Translations under genes and position numbers: made by a program
Notes under the pieces: generated by a model
What the model was told of the DNA's origin: nothing
Databases searched by the model: none
The model's input: the letters and a program-made list of their open reading frames with translations, nothing else
Assembly (NCBI RefSeq): GCF_000154465.1
Contig: NZ_DS499581.1
Span: 62,001-126,000 of the forward strand
Direction: 5' to 3'
From: Alistipes putredinis DSM 17216
GTDB taxonomy: Bacteria; Bacteroidota; Bacteroidia; Bacteroidales; Rikenellaceae
DNA: 64,000 nt
Shown here: positions 21,992-32,141 of the stretch, one piece after another
Position numbering within the stretch: the first letter of the stretch is position 1
Layout: each line of letters begins with the position of its first letter

Positions 21992-22156
21992 TTAAAATTC
22001 TCCGTAGTCATCGGTTTCCAAATTTTCACCTGGCCAGGTTTCTGTGGCGGAATAACTGCTTTCGGCAAATCCGCGTTCGATTCGCAATTCAATGAACTGC
22101 ACCTCGGGCGGGCAGTAGAAATTCTTGCATTTCGACAGGTCAGTAATCTTCATCAT
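21992..22156 (-). CDS. Small 54-residue protein upstream of the fimbrillin-like gene
   Basis: An open frame starting MMKITDLSKCKNFYCPPEVQ and ending DDYGEF, too small for most gene finders. The acidic, aromatic C-terminus (WPGENLETDDYGEF) and the two-Cys N-terminal part look coded rather than random. It stops 14 bases before the ATG of the 686-residue lipoprotein on the same strand. Function unknown; a regulator or surface-complex peptide are both guesses. The start may be the second ATG at 22153. Confidence 0.55.
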   Translation of the reverse strand: MMKITDLSKCKNFYCPPEVQFIELRIERGFAESSYSATETWPGENLETDDYGEF

Positions 22157-22287
22157 ACATTGTTGCTTTTAGAATTAAACGATTAATTGTTATTCCGGTT
22201 CGGATTGCGATTTGCGCCGAATCGTTTTTATTTCCTGCAATTTTAAGATTTTTTTTGAAAAAATTAATATTTTTTTTCAAAAAAGTC

Positions 22288-22295
22288 TATATTTG
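22288..22295 (+). promoter_or_regulatory. Promoter -7 box of the fimbrillin-like gene at 22346
   Basis: TATATTTG, perfect consensus. Transcription would begin near 22300, which rules out the in-frame ATG at 22298 and supports the ATG at 22346. Confidence 0.55.
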
Positions 22296-22345
22296 TAATG
22301 AAATCTCTAACACTTATTACTTTTTCTAACTTAAAAATGTTAAGT

Positions 22346-24851
22346 ATGAAATTTAATTTCACTTATTTATGGAGTTTGGCGGCACTCCTGATGTGCTGCA
22401 CTTCCTGCTCCGATTCGGATCCTGCTCCAACTCCCGAGGAGGACGAAACGGTATCTCTGATCGCAACATTGGAAAACGAGAGGCTTTGGGAATCCGGAGA
22501 TGAGGTTCTGATCAACGGAATGAAATATACCGTTGAAGAAGGAGTCGGCAGTGCAGCAGCCACCATCAAGGTACCCAGGGCCGAACACTACTACGCCGCT
22601 TACGACACAGGTACCGGCACAGTGACGGAAAACATACTCTCGTCGGAATTTACCTCGACACAGAATGTTTCGGCGGATATGGCCCGCCCCATGGTTGCAT
22701 CAAGCGTCACCCCCGCCCTTTCATTCAAAAATCTGCTGGGATCTCTCCGCCTAAATATTTCGGGTGACAACGGTACAAAAATCACAAAAATAGTACTGAC
22801 CGCAACTTCAGGCAGCAATCTCACTGGAAAGTTTTCCGTTGATCTGGCTTATGAGGATACCCCTATGATCGAATGGACCAGTGAAGCATCTTCAACGCTG
22901 ACCGTCGATTTGGGTAGTCAGGGTATTGAATTGAAAGAAGCTGGAACCCCTGTAGATGTATTATTGCCCGCAGCTTCCTACGGAGGATTCGCGGTAACAA
23001 TATACGATACGAAAAATGGCGTGATGCTCAATGAGAAACTCCCTGCAATCGACATACCTTCGGGAGAAACCGTTTCGACAGATGTTACCTATGAACCGGG
23101 AACGGAGCAGGTAGTTTATCTGAAAGCCAAAGTCGAGAAAGCGGCTGACGGTTCCGACTTCATCTGGAACTCCGGCTCCTCCATATACGTTAATGGAGAA
23201 CCCATTATATTGTACCGTGGCGAAGGAACGGCCGACGGAGAATTCGGCCCCTGCCTCCAAGCCGATTCATACTATGCATCGACATCCAATGCTTCGATCG
23301 ACGGCATAAGCGGAACGCAGATGCGCGTGAACATTCCGGCAAAACAGGAATACGGCGCATCCCTGACAACCCTCAACCCGGCCGCAGCAACTTCCACGTC
23401 CACAGACCTAAACTTCCGCTATGTCGCAGGTGTTGTCAAGCTGACCGTTTCGGGTCCACATGCAGTGCGCACGATTGAATTGCAAGGCAAGAACAACCGA
23501 CGTCTGGCCGGCGACGGCATGATCAACATGACGGCATCGGATTTCGCACTCTCTCTCAATGCCGACGCCTCGAAATCGATCACCGTCAATTGCGGAAAAT
23601 CGGGCGTTTCCATCGAGTCGGGACACGACTTCAGTTTCGTACTGCCTGCAGGCGACTACAGCGAAGGCTGACCTTATACTAACAGACAATATCGGCCTTG
23701 TATCCACCTTTGAACTGCCAGGAACGACGGTCAATCGCAACGAAATCGCCTCTTTGGGTGAAATCGAATGGCCCGGAGGACAGGGTGGAGAGAACGATTT
23801 GAGCGCTTACGGCGTAGCAAACTGCTACATGGTGCACACAGCGGGAACCTACTCTTTTCGGACACGCAGAATAGACAACACTCCGATTCAGAATATCGCG
23901 AAAGCCGATTGGCTTTGGGTGTCGCGCGTGGGTGCTTCCGAAAACAACGAACTCATTTCAGACATCTCCTACGCCGACGGTATGATCTCATTCACAGCAA
24001 CTGCAAACAGAGGCAACGCCCTGATCGCAGCATTCGACGATAAGGGAGAAATCGTATGGTCCTGGCACATCTGGATGACGGATCTGCCGGAGACGTTCGA
24101 CTACGAGAACAACCCCATCTACCAGAGCGGCGGAAAAACCGACGGATTCTACGTTATGGACCGCAACTTAGGTGCAACGGACACCAAAGGTCAGGAATCC
24201 TATGGTCTTCTCTACCAGTGGGGCCGTAAAGACCCATTTATCGGCGGCAAAGCAAACGAGACGGTCGCTTTCGAAAACAGCAGTGAACTGACCGTATGCA
24301 ACCCTACCTACAGTCAGGCAAAATGGGTAGCAGCGGAATGCACAACAGAGATCGGCTCCGTTAAGCATGCGATTTGCCAGCCGATGCTTTTCATATACGG
24401 CGATCAGGTTAACAGCCAGGCGAACTGGCTGGATCCGGCAAACACCGAAGAAGACTGGAAATACGTAACGGACAAGTCATTATGGCGTCCTTTCTCGAAA
24501 AGCAATTACGATCCCTGTCCTCCCGGCTACCAGACTCCTCGCAAGGGTGTGTTCAGCAAGGTTCAGAATCGTGCGGATCGATTCCCCAATGAGGGAGTGA
24601 GATATACAACCGATGCAGGAGAAGAAACCTGGTTTCCGTTCCAAGGGCACCGAAGTGCACATCCTTCGGATAAAGGCGCATTGCGCTATGTGGCCGAAGA
24701 GGATGGTCTGGTCAATATCTGGAGCAGTGAATTATCTGTCAATCAACGTGCTTGGGTTTTCTTTGTTTCGTGGCCTCTGTTGGATAACGAGTCGACGGAC
24801 GACTCTTGGGGCTACGGCAATCCCGTTCGTTGCGTAAAAACCTACAATTAA
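22346..24851 (+). pseudogene. Fimbrillin-like lipoprotein gene split by a frameshift
   Basis: The first frame starts MKFNFTYLWSLAALLMCCTSC, a lipoprotein signal, and runs through two fimbrillin-like modules to VLPAGDYSEG, stopping at 23669-23671. The next frame then continues without a break (LILTDNIGLVSTFELPGTTV) to 24851. The second part is a domain with VANCYMVHTAGTYSF, FYVMDRNLGATDTKGQESYG, YDPCPPGYQTPRKGV and WGYGNPVRCVK, the pattern of the Fibrobacter succinogenes major paralogous domain. Joined, the protein would be about 834 residues. One extra or missing base near 23650-23672 explains the split. The two halves may instead reflect a sequencing error; a programmed frameshift seems unlikely, since no slippery run is present. 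Confidence 0.72.
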
Positions 24852-24877
24852 CAATTATAAATTCTGAATTTATCTTA

Positions 24878-24923
24878 TTTGTCTTCGGAATTCCTGCAAG
24901 TTTGCAGGAATTCCGAAGACAAA
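24878..24923. repeat. Perfect 22-bp inverted repeat with 2-base loop
   Basis: Starting TTTGTCTTCGGAATTCCTG and mirrored exactly, this 46-base palindrome lies between the two surface lipoprotein genes. Neither strand has a T-run after it, so it is not a standard terminator in either direction. Confidence 0.85.
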
Positions 24924-24953
24924 AAACAAATAAAAATATTATTATACACGAAC

Positions 24954-26479
24954 ATGAAGAAACTTTTTTTCATTTACTTACATTTGTTTGCGCCGGATTT
25001 ACTCTGCTGTTGGCTCCGGGTTGTAACGACGACGAAGGAGAGAAGACGGGACCAACCGGAGACGAAGGAAAAGAGATTTACTCTTTGAGCGTAACACCTG
25101 ACAAACTGGAATTCCAGAGTACAAAACAAACAGTGGAGGTAACCGTCACAACGAACGGTCCCTATTGGGAGTATACGGATAATATCTCGTGGCTGGAAAT
25201 CGAACGCACGGAGACGGGATTTTCCGCAACAGCAAAAGCTTATTCCGGCAATGAGACGCGTACGGGTACGCTGACGGTCTATGTCATCTCCGAATCGGGC
25301 GATATCGCCGCAAGACAGGATATCCCCGTTTCACAGGCTTCGCCCAGCGAGACTCCCGAGGGCATGGTAGTCTTCGACGACAGCACTTTCAAGAATTTTA
25401 TGCTCTCTTACTATGACCAAGACTATGATGGTGCAATTTCTCCTGAAGAAGCATTGCGTGTGACGGAACTCTATCTCGGATTTGACGAGGAGGACGAAGA
25501 AGCAGTGCCGATCACGTCGTTGAAAGGAATCGAATACTGCAAAAACCTAATCAATCTGGAATGCGACTTCAATGCCATCACCTCCCTCGATTTAAGTGGG
25601 TTGGACAAACTCGAATACGTAGATTGTTCTTATAACCTCATCAAGACAGCAAACCTTTCGGGATGCATCTCGCTCAAACAGCTTTACGCTAATGTGAACG
25701 AAATCGGAGCACTCAACCTGAAGGAATGTGCCAACTTGCAGCTGGTACAGGCCTACAAGAACAAACTGACGGCTTGCGATGTGAGCGGAATGTCGAAGCT
25801 CGTTTATCTTGACGTAAGTCAAAATCAACTTACGACTTTAAATATATCCAACTGTTCTGAAATGCTAATTGTGAACTGCGGTTCAAACAAATTGGCGGCA
25901 TTGGACCTCTCCGGATTAGAAAAATTGACTTCACTGGGATGTTACAACAACAATCTTACAACACTTGATACATCGAAGTTGCCGGAAATGAGTTTCTTAG
26001 AATGTTATGCCAATAGTCTTACGACACTCGATCTGACAACCAATTCGAAAATTGCGACACTGCACTGCCAGAACAATCTGCTTAAAACCCTAAAAATAGA
26101 GACCTGCCAGAATCTTACATCGATCAATTGCAGCCAAAATAGCTTGGAAGGAGAACTCGACCTCTCGAGCCGGACAGAACTCCGAAAGATTGATTGTGGC
26201 AATACTTTTCTGACGAAATTGAACCTGACCGATTGTACAAAAATTGAGACATTAAACTGCAACAATGCGAATTTTTCCGAGCTGGACGTCACAGGACAGC
26301 CCGCAATGACCGAGTTAAATTGCAGAGACAACACGTTGACAACTCTGGATGTCAGCAACAATTTGAATCTGGAGACCCTTTACTGTCAAGGCAATCCACT
26401 GACCAAACTGTGGCTGGCTGAAGGACAATCGATTTCCACACTGGTAATCGACAATCCGGATGCAATCGACTATAAATAA
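24954..26479 (+). CDS. Leucine-rich-repeat surface lipoprotein with BACON-like domain; frame broken in signal peptide
   Basis: The body is open to 26479 but has no in-frame start of its own. The natural ATG at 24954 (MKKLFF) is one frame off, because the following T-run is 7 long (24964-24970). With 8 T it would read MKKLFFHLLTFVCAGFTLLL then APGC, an ideal lipoprotein signal. As written, translation ends after 44 codons at 25088. The body has a BACON-like domain (YSLSVTPDKLEFQSTKQTV to DIPVSQAS), an EF-hand-like loop DQDYDGAISPEEA, then about 14-16 repeats of about 21 residues of the type L-x-LxCxxNxLTTLDLS. Such proteins are usually surface-exposed binding proteins. Phase variation, mutation or base-call error are all possible. 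Confidence 0.75.
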
Positions 26480-26574
26480 AACGCATCTGTCTTTATAATA
26501 CGTCCATTTCCTTTAGAGGAAACGTACGTATTATTCATGCAACTAAAGAAATCTAGAACTTGGATAATATTTAA

Positions 26575-26620
26575 AGAGAAAAAGCTGGTACTTACAAAAG
26601 GGTACTAGCTTTTTTCTCTT
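26575..26620 (+). terminator. Terminator after the LRR lipoprotein
   Basis: AGAGAAAAAGCT...GTAC pairs with GTAC...AGCTTTTTTCTCT across a short loop; the T-rich right arm makes it a good intrinsic terminator on the plus strand. Confidence 0.8.
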
Positions 26621-26648
26621 TTTGTGTTATAGCTTCCAATATTTTTCG

Positions 26649-26656
26649 TACATTTG
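26649..26656 (+). promoter_or_regulatory. Orphan -7 box
   Basis: TACATTTG fits TAnnTTTG, but no plus-strand gene follows before the convergent permease gene. Confidence 0.25.
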
Positions 26657-26937
26657 TATTCAAACGAGTTACTTGAAAGCAATTCAAGGTAGAACGCAGT
26701 ATATAGCACTGTTGCCAAGTCATTACCTAAAAAATGGGTAATTCTCCCAAAGCCCTTTGTATAAGGCTCTAACAAGAACTTTCCAGAATTATAAAAAAAC
26801 TATTCAATCCACAAAACGTAGTCTGGTCTGTGTTTTTTATACGATACCTGCCAAGGAATAATGCAGAACCGAGACATAGACAACAGACAAAAAATATCTA
26901 TGAAAGTCGTTGATCCAGCAACGGCATACCCCATTTC
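26657..26937. other. AT-rich intergenic stretch
   Basis: No open frame of note and no recognisable RNA. Probably decayed accessory sequence. Confidence 0.45.
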
Positions 26938-27290
26938 TCAATTGGCAATACTTCCATATCCGTTAATTCTATCCTCTGCCTCATAAATTCCAACTAGCAG
27001 GTCTCCCGCCGAATCCTTGCTCCCATCGGGAAAAAGTATTACTACGCGAACGCACTTCTCCGACCATAATTCGAACAGACATGACCGGAAACTATTTGCA
27101 CCATTTAAAAGTAGATACTATTTGAATTGACGGACTTCCATAAAGGACCAATTATAAACAGAGAGTGGAACACCCTCAATTTGAAAACAATCGGGAGATT
27201 CCAACGTCCCGCTAAAATACACAACAGCAACATTTTCAGGAAAATTATTATCTCCAAACTCTCTTTTCGTAAAACAGAAAGAAAATAGCA
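26938..27290 (-). pseudogene. Decayed gene of unknown function
   Basis: One minus-strand frame reads like protein on both sides of an in-frame TAG (27118-27120). Upstream of it is FGDNNFPENVAVVYFSGTLE and VPLSVYNWSFMEVRQFK; downstream is FELWSEKCVRVVILFPDGSK and VGIYEAEDRINGYGSIAN, ending at TGA 26938-26940. No clear start codon remains. It lies just downstream of the ABC permease on the same strand. No family recognised. Confidence 0.4.
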
Positions 27291-27335
27291 ACCCAACATT
27301 GGAGACAGCTATTTTATCATTATTGCATCACGACG

Positions 27336-28520
27336 CTACCGCTGTGTCCAAAGTCCGTTCACCTTATGACGGATCACCAGCATATCGATCAACACTACCG
27401 CCCCGACCACGAGGATCCCGGCCAGAAGCATTCCCCAGATACCGGGCGCCGCATAATCCTCACCGAGCATTCGTACCATCGGGAGGTATTTCGACCGCAC
27501 CCAAACGACCACCGGCACGGCGCACGCCAGCACCGACAGGTTCAGCCCCAGCGCCAGCAACTGATAGGGCCGTGCCACCTGCGCAGGCGTATAGCCGAGC
27601 ATCAACAGGTCTTCGAGCTTCTTCAGGTTCTTTTGCAGCATCAGGAAAATACTCAACAACAGAATGAAGAAGGAGAGTACGGTAATCAACAGCCCCACGC
27701 CGACCACCACTCCCGTCGCCATGCGCAGAAAGTAGCTCGCCCGGCCTTCGTCGCCGGCACCTCCTTCGATCTGGTAGCGGTGGAGCGCAAGGTATTCATG
27801 GATCCGGTCGTCCGCAGCGTTCCGCACCTCCAGAATGATCCGCGAAGGATCGGCCGCAGGTTTATCGGCGAACCGACGGTTCGACCAGCGGATGAACTCC
27901 TCCGGAACGAGGATCGTATTCAGGCGGTTGGAAAAAGCCACGACACGCCCCTTGAGATTTCGGAACTGCCCCCGTCCCGAAAGATCCAGATCGAGGGTAA
28001 TACCCCGCACGAGATCTTCGCTCACCTGCGGCAATCCGCGCGTCGAAGCGAATCCGAAATTATAAAGATTCAGATAATTGCGAGGCAGAATGATCGGCAC
28101 GAACTCGCTCCCCTCCTCGAAACCCCACTCGTCGCTCCGGACATCGAGGAAACGGTCGGGTACGCTCTCGAAAAACAGGTAGGTCCGCATGCCGATCCCC
28201 GCCAACGAAATCCCGCCCATCACGCTGTAACGTGCCGGCGTAAACTCGCCCAGCGCCTCCGTGAAGGGCTGCTCCGCAAGTTCGGCCAGCTCCGTCTGCG
28301 TGAAGGAGGTCTTTCCGATGCCGGCCCCTTCGACCTCTTTGGTAAGAATGATGAAATCGTTGTCCAGGAACGAATCGGGCGCCTGGAGGGCAGGCGTCAC
28401 ATCCCGGTAAAGCTGTACGGCCGTAAGCACGATCGCCACGCCGACCAGATTGGTCACCAGAAAGCCCGCCAACTGCAACACGCTGACGTGCTGACGGAGT
28501 AATTGCCAGATCAGTTTCAT
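27336..28520 (-). CDS. FtsX-like ABC transporter permease
   Basis: A 394-residue permease of the FtsX/MacB type. One membrane segment lies near residues 18-36, then a large extracytoplasmic domain (about residues 40-265), then three membrane segments at about 270-300, 320-345 and 360-382. The motif KLEDLLMLGYTPAQVARPYQ between the second and third segments is the usual coupling region. It follows the ATPase gene with a 4-base overlap (ATGA), so the two form one transporter, probably of the lipoprotein- or peptide-moving type. No periplasmic adaptor gene is adjacent. Confidence 0.85.
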   Translation of the reverse strand: MKLIWQLLRQHVSVLQLAGFLVTNLVGVAIVLTAVQLYRDVTPALQAPDSFLDNDFIILTKEVEGAGIGKTSFTQTELAELAEQPFTEALGEFTPARYSVMGGISLAGIGMRTYLFFESVPDRFLDVRSDEWGFEEGSEFVPIILPRNYLNLYNFGFASTRGLPQVSEDLVRGITLDLDLSGRGQFRNLKGRVVAFSNRLNTILVPEEFIRWSNRRFADKPAADPSRIILEVRNAADDRIHEYLALHRYQIEGGAGDEGRASYFLRMATGVVVGVGLLITVLSFFILLLSIFLMLQKNLKKLEDLLMLGYTPAQVARPYQLLALGLNLSVLACAVPVVVWVRSKYLPMVRMLGEDYAAPGIWGMLLAGILVVGAVVLIDMLVIRHKVNGLWTQR

Positions 28521-29161
28521 AGCGAAAAGACTTTATCGTACTCGATCTCGAAACGCTTGCCTACCGAGGTGACGATGACCCCCGTGCCGTTCGTCCGCAC
28601 CTCTTCCAGAAGAATTCCGGCCATGACCGCAGCATTCCGCTCGTCGAGGTGGCTCATCGGCTCGTCCAGCAACATGAAATCCGCCGGCTGACAAAGCATC
28701 CGAATGAAAGCCACGCGCTGCTGCTGCCCGAAGGAGAGTTTCGACACCGAAGTTTCCCGCTTCTCGGCAATACCCAGCGCCTCGAACAACCAGGCAATCT
28801 CCGCCTCGGAGCGGCGGCCCGTCAGGTTGTTCTTCAGACGCACATTATCCACGGCGCTCAACTCCGGAAAAAGACGCAGTCCCTGGAACATCATCGCAAG
28901 CGAACGGCAGCGCAGGCCGCTCCACTCCCCGACGCTCAACTCGCGAATATCCCGGTCATCGAAAAGAATCGTTCCCGAATAATCGCGCCGGTAGCCGTAC
29001 AAATAGCCACAAAACGACGACTTTCCCGATCCCGAAGCCGCTTCGACCAGATATACACGTCCCTTGTCGAACGTTACATCCCTCCGCCAAATCTCCGACC
29101 CCACGGGCGGATTATCCGCAAAAACATCCGGCAGCACCTGCCGCAATCCGATTTTATCCAT
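28517..29161 (-). CDS. ABC transporter ATP-binding protein
   Basis: A 214-residue nucleotide-binding subunit. Walker A is ASGSGKSS, the signature is LSFGQQQR, and Walker B is FMLLDEPMSHLDE. The start MDKIGLRQVLPDVF is chosen because GAAGGAG lies 7-8 bases upstream; a longer frame to 29215 lacks such a site. The Q-loop has MMFQGLRLFPELS. It overlaps the permease gene by 4 bases, showing translational coupling. Its closest general type is LolD/MacB-like, but the sequence is divergent. Confidence 0.85.
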   Translation of the reverse strand: MDKIGLRQVLPDVFADNPPVGSEIWRRDVTFDKGRVYLVEAASGSGKSSFCGYLYGYRRDYSGTILFDDRDIRELSVGEWSGLRCRSLAMMFQGLRLFPELSAVDNVRLKNNLTGRRSEAEIAWLFEALGIAEKRETSVSKLSFGQQQRVAFIRMLCQPADFMLLDEPMSHLDERNAAVMAGILLEEVRTNGTGVIVTSVGKRFEIEYDKVFSL

Positions 29162-29230
29162 CGTCCAATCTCCTTCTTCATTCACCCCGCCGGGCAGGAA
29201 GGCGAACCCGCCCACGAGCCGGGAACATTA

Positions 29231-29269
29231 CGACGACTGCGCGGCAGGCGAAATGCCAGCCGCGCAGAG
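29231..29269. repeat. GC-rich hairpin downstream of the DUF4836 gene
   Basis: CGACTGCGCGGC and GCCGCGCAGAGTCG form a long stem with a one-base bulge. It sits between the DUF4836 gene and the ABC operon on the same strand and has no T-run. Confidence 0.5.
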
Positions 29270-29427
29270 TCGAATGATCGATCCTTTTTCTCCAACATGG
29301 GCAGCACGAAACTCGACCGCACTCGCCGTCCACGTCGAACGAAATATCAAAATATCGCCTCGCACAGCCGCCGCTATTCCGGGAAAAACCCGTTAATCCG
29401 CAAAACGACTGTCCGGACTCTTCCGAC

Positions 29428-30981
29428 TTAAAACATAGTCGCCGCGAACATCTGGGCAAAGCCCTCGATGGTCTTGTAAAGAACCTCGGCGGCATTCTTA
29501 TCCTTATCCGTCATATTCAGGACAAGCTCGCCCTGACGCTCCGTACGGCCGGTGATCTCCAGCGTATCGAACAACGAAAGCGCCATGAGCGATGCGGCTG
29601 CCGACTGATCGAGCCGGTTCTGTGCGATCAGGCTCTCGATCAGGCTGCGCACGGCCGGGAAATCGACAAACATCGTACCGTAAGAGCCTCGGAACAGTTT
29701 GCCGACCTCGGCCTCGTATGCAGAGGTCTGTGCTCCGGTCAGGAATACCAGGGCGTCGGAATCGGTCGTCGCATAGAACGTATTGTCGTTCAAACCGAAA
29801 TAGATCGTCGTATTGGCATCCGGGCTCAACGCATACTGGCCGGGAGCCATCTCCTGCATCGGCACGGGAATCATCCCTTTGATCGTTTCCATGATCGCCG
29901 GATCCTTCAGCTCCGCGATCAGCGAAAGCTCCGGCATCCGGCCGTTGTCCGTCATCCCGTGGAACGACAAAGCGATGTCGCCGTCGATCGCCTCCATGAT
30001 CGGCTTCACCTGCGGAGCCATGGCGAAGACCATCGAATACATCGGAATTTTCTGAAGCATTTCGTAAGTTCTGGTGCCGTCCATACTGCCCGCGAGCGTC
30101 GCTACATTCTCCGCAGGCAGCATCTTCAGAAAATCGCCGTCCATCTTACGCTGAGCCGCCACCATCTCCATATACTGTTTTTCGGCCTCCTTGTCGCTGA
30201 AGAGAATCCGCGCCTCGGCCACGATCTTACCCTTCTCGAAATCGACCGGCATCGCCATCGACATCTTGTTCAGGAACTCGAAACCCGACAATCCGGCCGT
30301 GCCGATCTGCTCTCCGGCTACCGCCATAACCGAACCGTAATCCATCACGAACTTCATATCGCTGGGACGCTCGATGGCCTGTGCCAGCTGCGAATTGCCC
30401 ATCAGACTCTCTGTTTTCTTCTGGGCGAAGAGCTTCTTGGCGGCAGCTTTCGCCTGATCATTGTCAACGGGAGCGGTATAGACCAAAAGGGCCGTTTCGT
30501 CATAAGCGACGACAGGCATATCCGCGCCCTGCGTATTGGCAAGGAAGGTGATTCCATCCTCTTCGAACGAGGTGAAACCGCTCTTCTGCGAAAGCCAGCC
30601 CAGGAAACTATCGAGCTTCTTGCGATCACCCACCTTGAACAAACCGCCGACCGTAGGATTGCCTGTCTGCGACGCATTCTCCATCGTCACGAACATAAAC
30701 ACGTCGCTGCCCACATCCAGCCCCGTTTCCGAAGGATGCGCCAACAAAGAGAGGATGCGTCCGCGCTCCTCTTCGGGCGCATCGGCCAAAGCTTGCTCGG
30801 CCATCTTATAATAAACGCTTTGGGTAAAATCGCCGACCTGCGCTTTCCGGGACAGGGATTCGGGATTGATCGAAACGATCACGAAAGAGTCGGCCGGCAG
30901 CATCTCGCGGTAATCCTTACCGCCACACGATGCGAGCATCAGCGCCACGAGCGCTATGCAGAAGAAGTAGAGTTTTTTCAT
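29428..30981 (-). CDS. DUF4836-family lipoprotein
   Basis: A 517-residue exported lipoprotein with signal MKKLYFFCIALVALMLASC (lipobox Cys19). The mature part starts GGKDYREMLPADSFVIVSIN, the usual opening of DUF4836 proteins, which are common in Bacteroidales and have no known function. A repeated alpha/beta layout and the block GTMFVDFPAVRSLIESL near residue 435 fit the family. It is probably attached to the inner face of the outer membrane. A TATATTTG box on the minus strand at 31160-31167 may drive it through a 170-base leader. Confidence 0.85.
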   Translation of the reverse strand: MKKLYFFCIALVALMLASCGGKDYREMLPADSFVIVSINPESLSRKAQVGDFTQSVYYKMAEQALADAPEEERGRILSLLAHPSETGLDVGSDVFMFVTMENASQTGNPTVGGLFKVGDRKKLDSFLGWLSQKSGFTSFEEDGITFLANTQGADMPVVAYDETALLVYTAPVDNDQAKAAAKKLFAQKKTESLMGNSQLAQAIERPSDMKFVMDYGSVMAVAGEQIGTAGLSGFEFLNKMSMAMPVDFEKGKIVAEARILFSDKEAEKQYMEMVAAQRKMDGDFLKMLPAENVATLAGSMDGTRTYEMLQKIPMYSMVFAMAPQVKPIMEAIDGDIALSFHGMTDNGRMPELSLIAELKDPAIMETIKGMIPVPMQEMAPGQYALSPDANTTIYFGLNDNTFYATTDSDALVFLTGAQTSAYEAEVGKLFRGSYGTMFVDFPAVRSLIESLIAQNRLDQSAAASLMALSLFDTLEITGRTERQGELVLNMTDKDKNAAEVLYKTIEGFAQMFAATMF

Positions 30982-31482
30982 ATCGGTATTTTTATAATTG
31001 TGTTATCAATCCATTAACAATCCGGGATAAACCTATTCTATTACCTTCACGCCGAGACGCAACCGGACCGAATCGAAATCCGCCTGCGGCAAATAGGCTG
31101 CAAAGCAATATCCGGGTTTATTTACGCCTTACCGGGGCATACCCCGTGTTTTGATATTACAAATATAAATAAAAAATCAATTCGACAACCGGGTATTCAC
31201 ACAATTATCGACCCCGAACAGATATTTTTCCATTTAACGGGCGCAAGCTGCCCGAACAGCGTCGAACAAACTCGAAACCCCGGACGAACAACGGGTACGA
31301 ATACAGCGAAAGGCGCCCTGCATCGGCACCTTTCGCCTTCCCGCATCGAATCAAATGGATATTGGCACTTATCGGCAATATGCAGCATCCAACGTGCATT
31401 TGCAACAACGGCAGCCTGGCCGCCCGAGATCTTATTGATTAACTAATGATAAAAATTCGGCATCATTGCACCGATTCGGCCG
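30982..31482. other. Gene-free region between DUF4836 and DoxX genes
   Basis: About 500 bases. The only signal I can support is a minus-strand -7 box TATATTTG at 31160-31167. Small open frames here have no support. Confidence 0.55.
31160..31167 (-). promoter_or_regulatory. Likely DUF4836 promoter -7 box
   Basis: TATATTTG on the minus strand, perfect consensus, with a TTG about 18 bases further upstream. Confidence 0.5.
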
Positions 31483-31920
31483 CTATTTCCCGCCGCCGAT
31501 TTTTTTAGCGATCAAACGGTCCACCGAATAATTTCCGGGACCCGCAATATACATCAAGACGAAAATCGCCAGATAAACCAGTGCCAGCTCTTTCACCGCA
31601 AACGGATCTGCGCCGTGAATAACGAAAAATGCAATGCACATGGTAAAGATCATCGGGATCAATGCCAGCCGGTAAAACGCACCGACGATAAATCCCAGAG
31701 AACAGATCACTTCGCCGAAGATTGCCAGCGACAGCGAAGCACTGCTGCCGATCCCGAGCGGATCGGGGAACATCGTGGACATCGTATCGAAATTACTCCA
31801 CTTGGCAATGCCATGCGAAAACAACAGTCCGCCGAAAATCATGCGGGATGCCAACAAAATGCCCGATGCCTTCGCAGAACAACTTTTCGCAGGAAATAAA
31901 AATCTCAATACAGTTCTCAC
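31483..31920 (-). CDS. DoxX-family membrane protein
   Basis: A 145-residue inner-membrane protein with four hydrophobic segments, starting after a short basic N-terminus. Family marks are RMIFGGLLFSHGIAKW, LGIGSSASLSLAIFGEVICS and ALVYLAIFVLMYIAGPG. DoxX-like proteins are linked to redox or sulfur metabolism, but most bacterial copies are uncharacterised. No operon partner is visible on the same strand. Confidence 0.82.
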   Translation of the reverse strand: MRTVLRFLFPAKSCSAKASGILLASRMIFGGLLFSHGIAKWSNFDTMSTMFPDPLGIGSSASLSLAIFGEVICSLGFIVGAFYRLALIPMIFTMCIAFFVIHGADPFAVKELALVYLAIFVLMYIAGPGNYSVDRLIAKKIGGGK

Positions 31921-32141
31921 AATCAGTCTTTTTTATAATTGAATAGATTATTACAAAGACAATGCAAAAAAATAATTCGGAATCCGCATTGTATCCGAAG
32001 ATTCCCTTCGAAAAGAAAATTCAGAGAAGGTCATGACTATAATCGCCACGGCAAGCGACAGACAATCGCCTCTCCCGACAACGTTTCGACACACGAAACA
32101 GATCCGGGATAAAACCGCACCTCATACAAAGTTGCCAAGAT

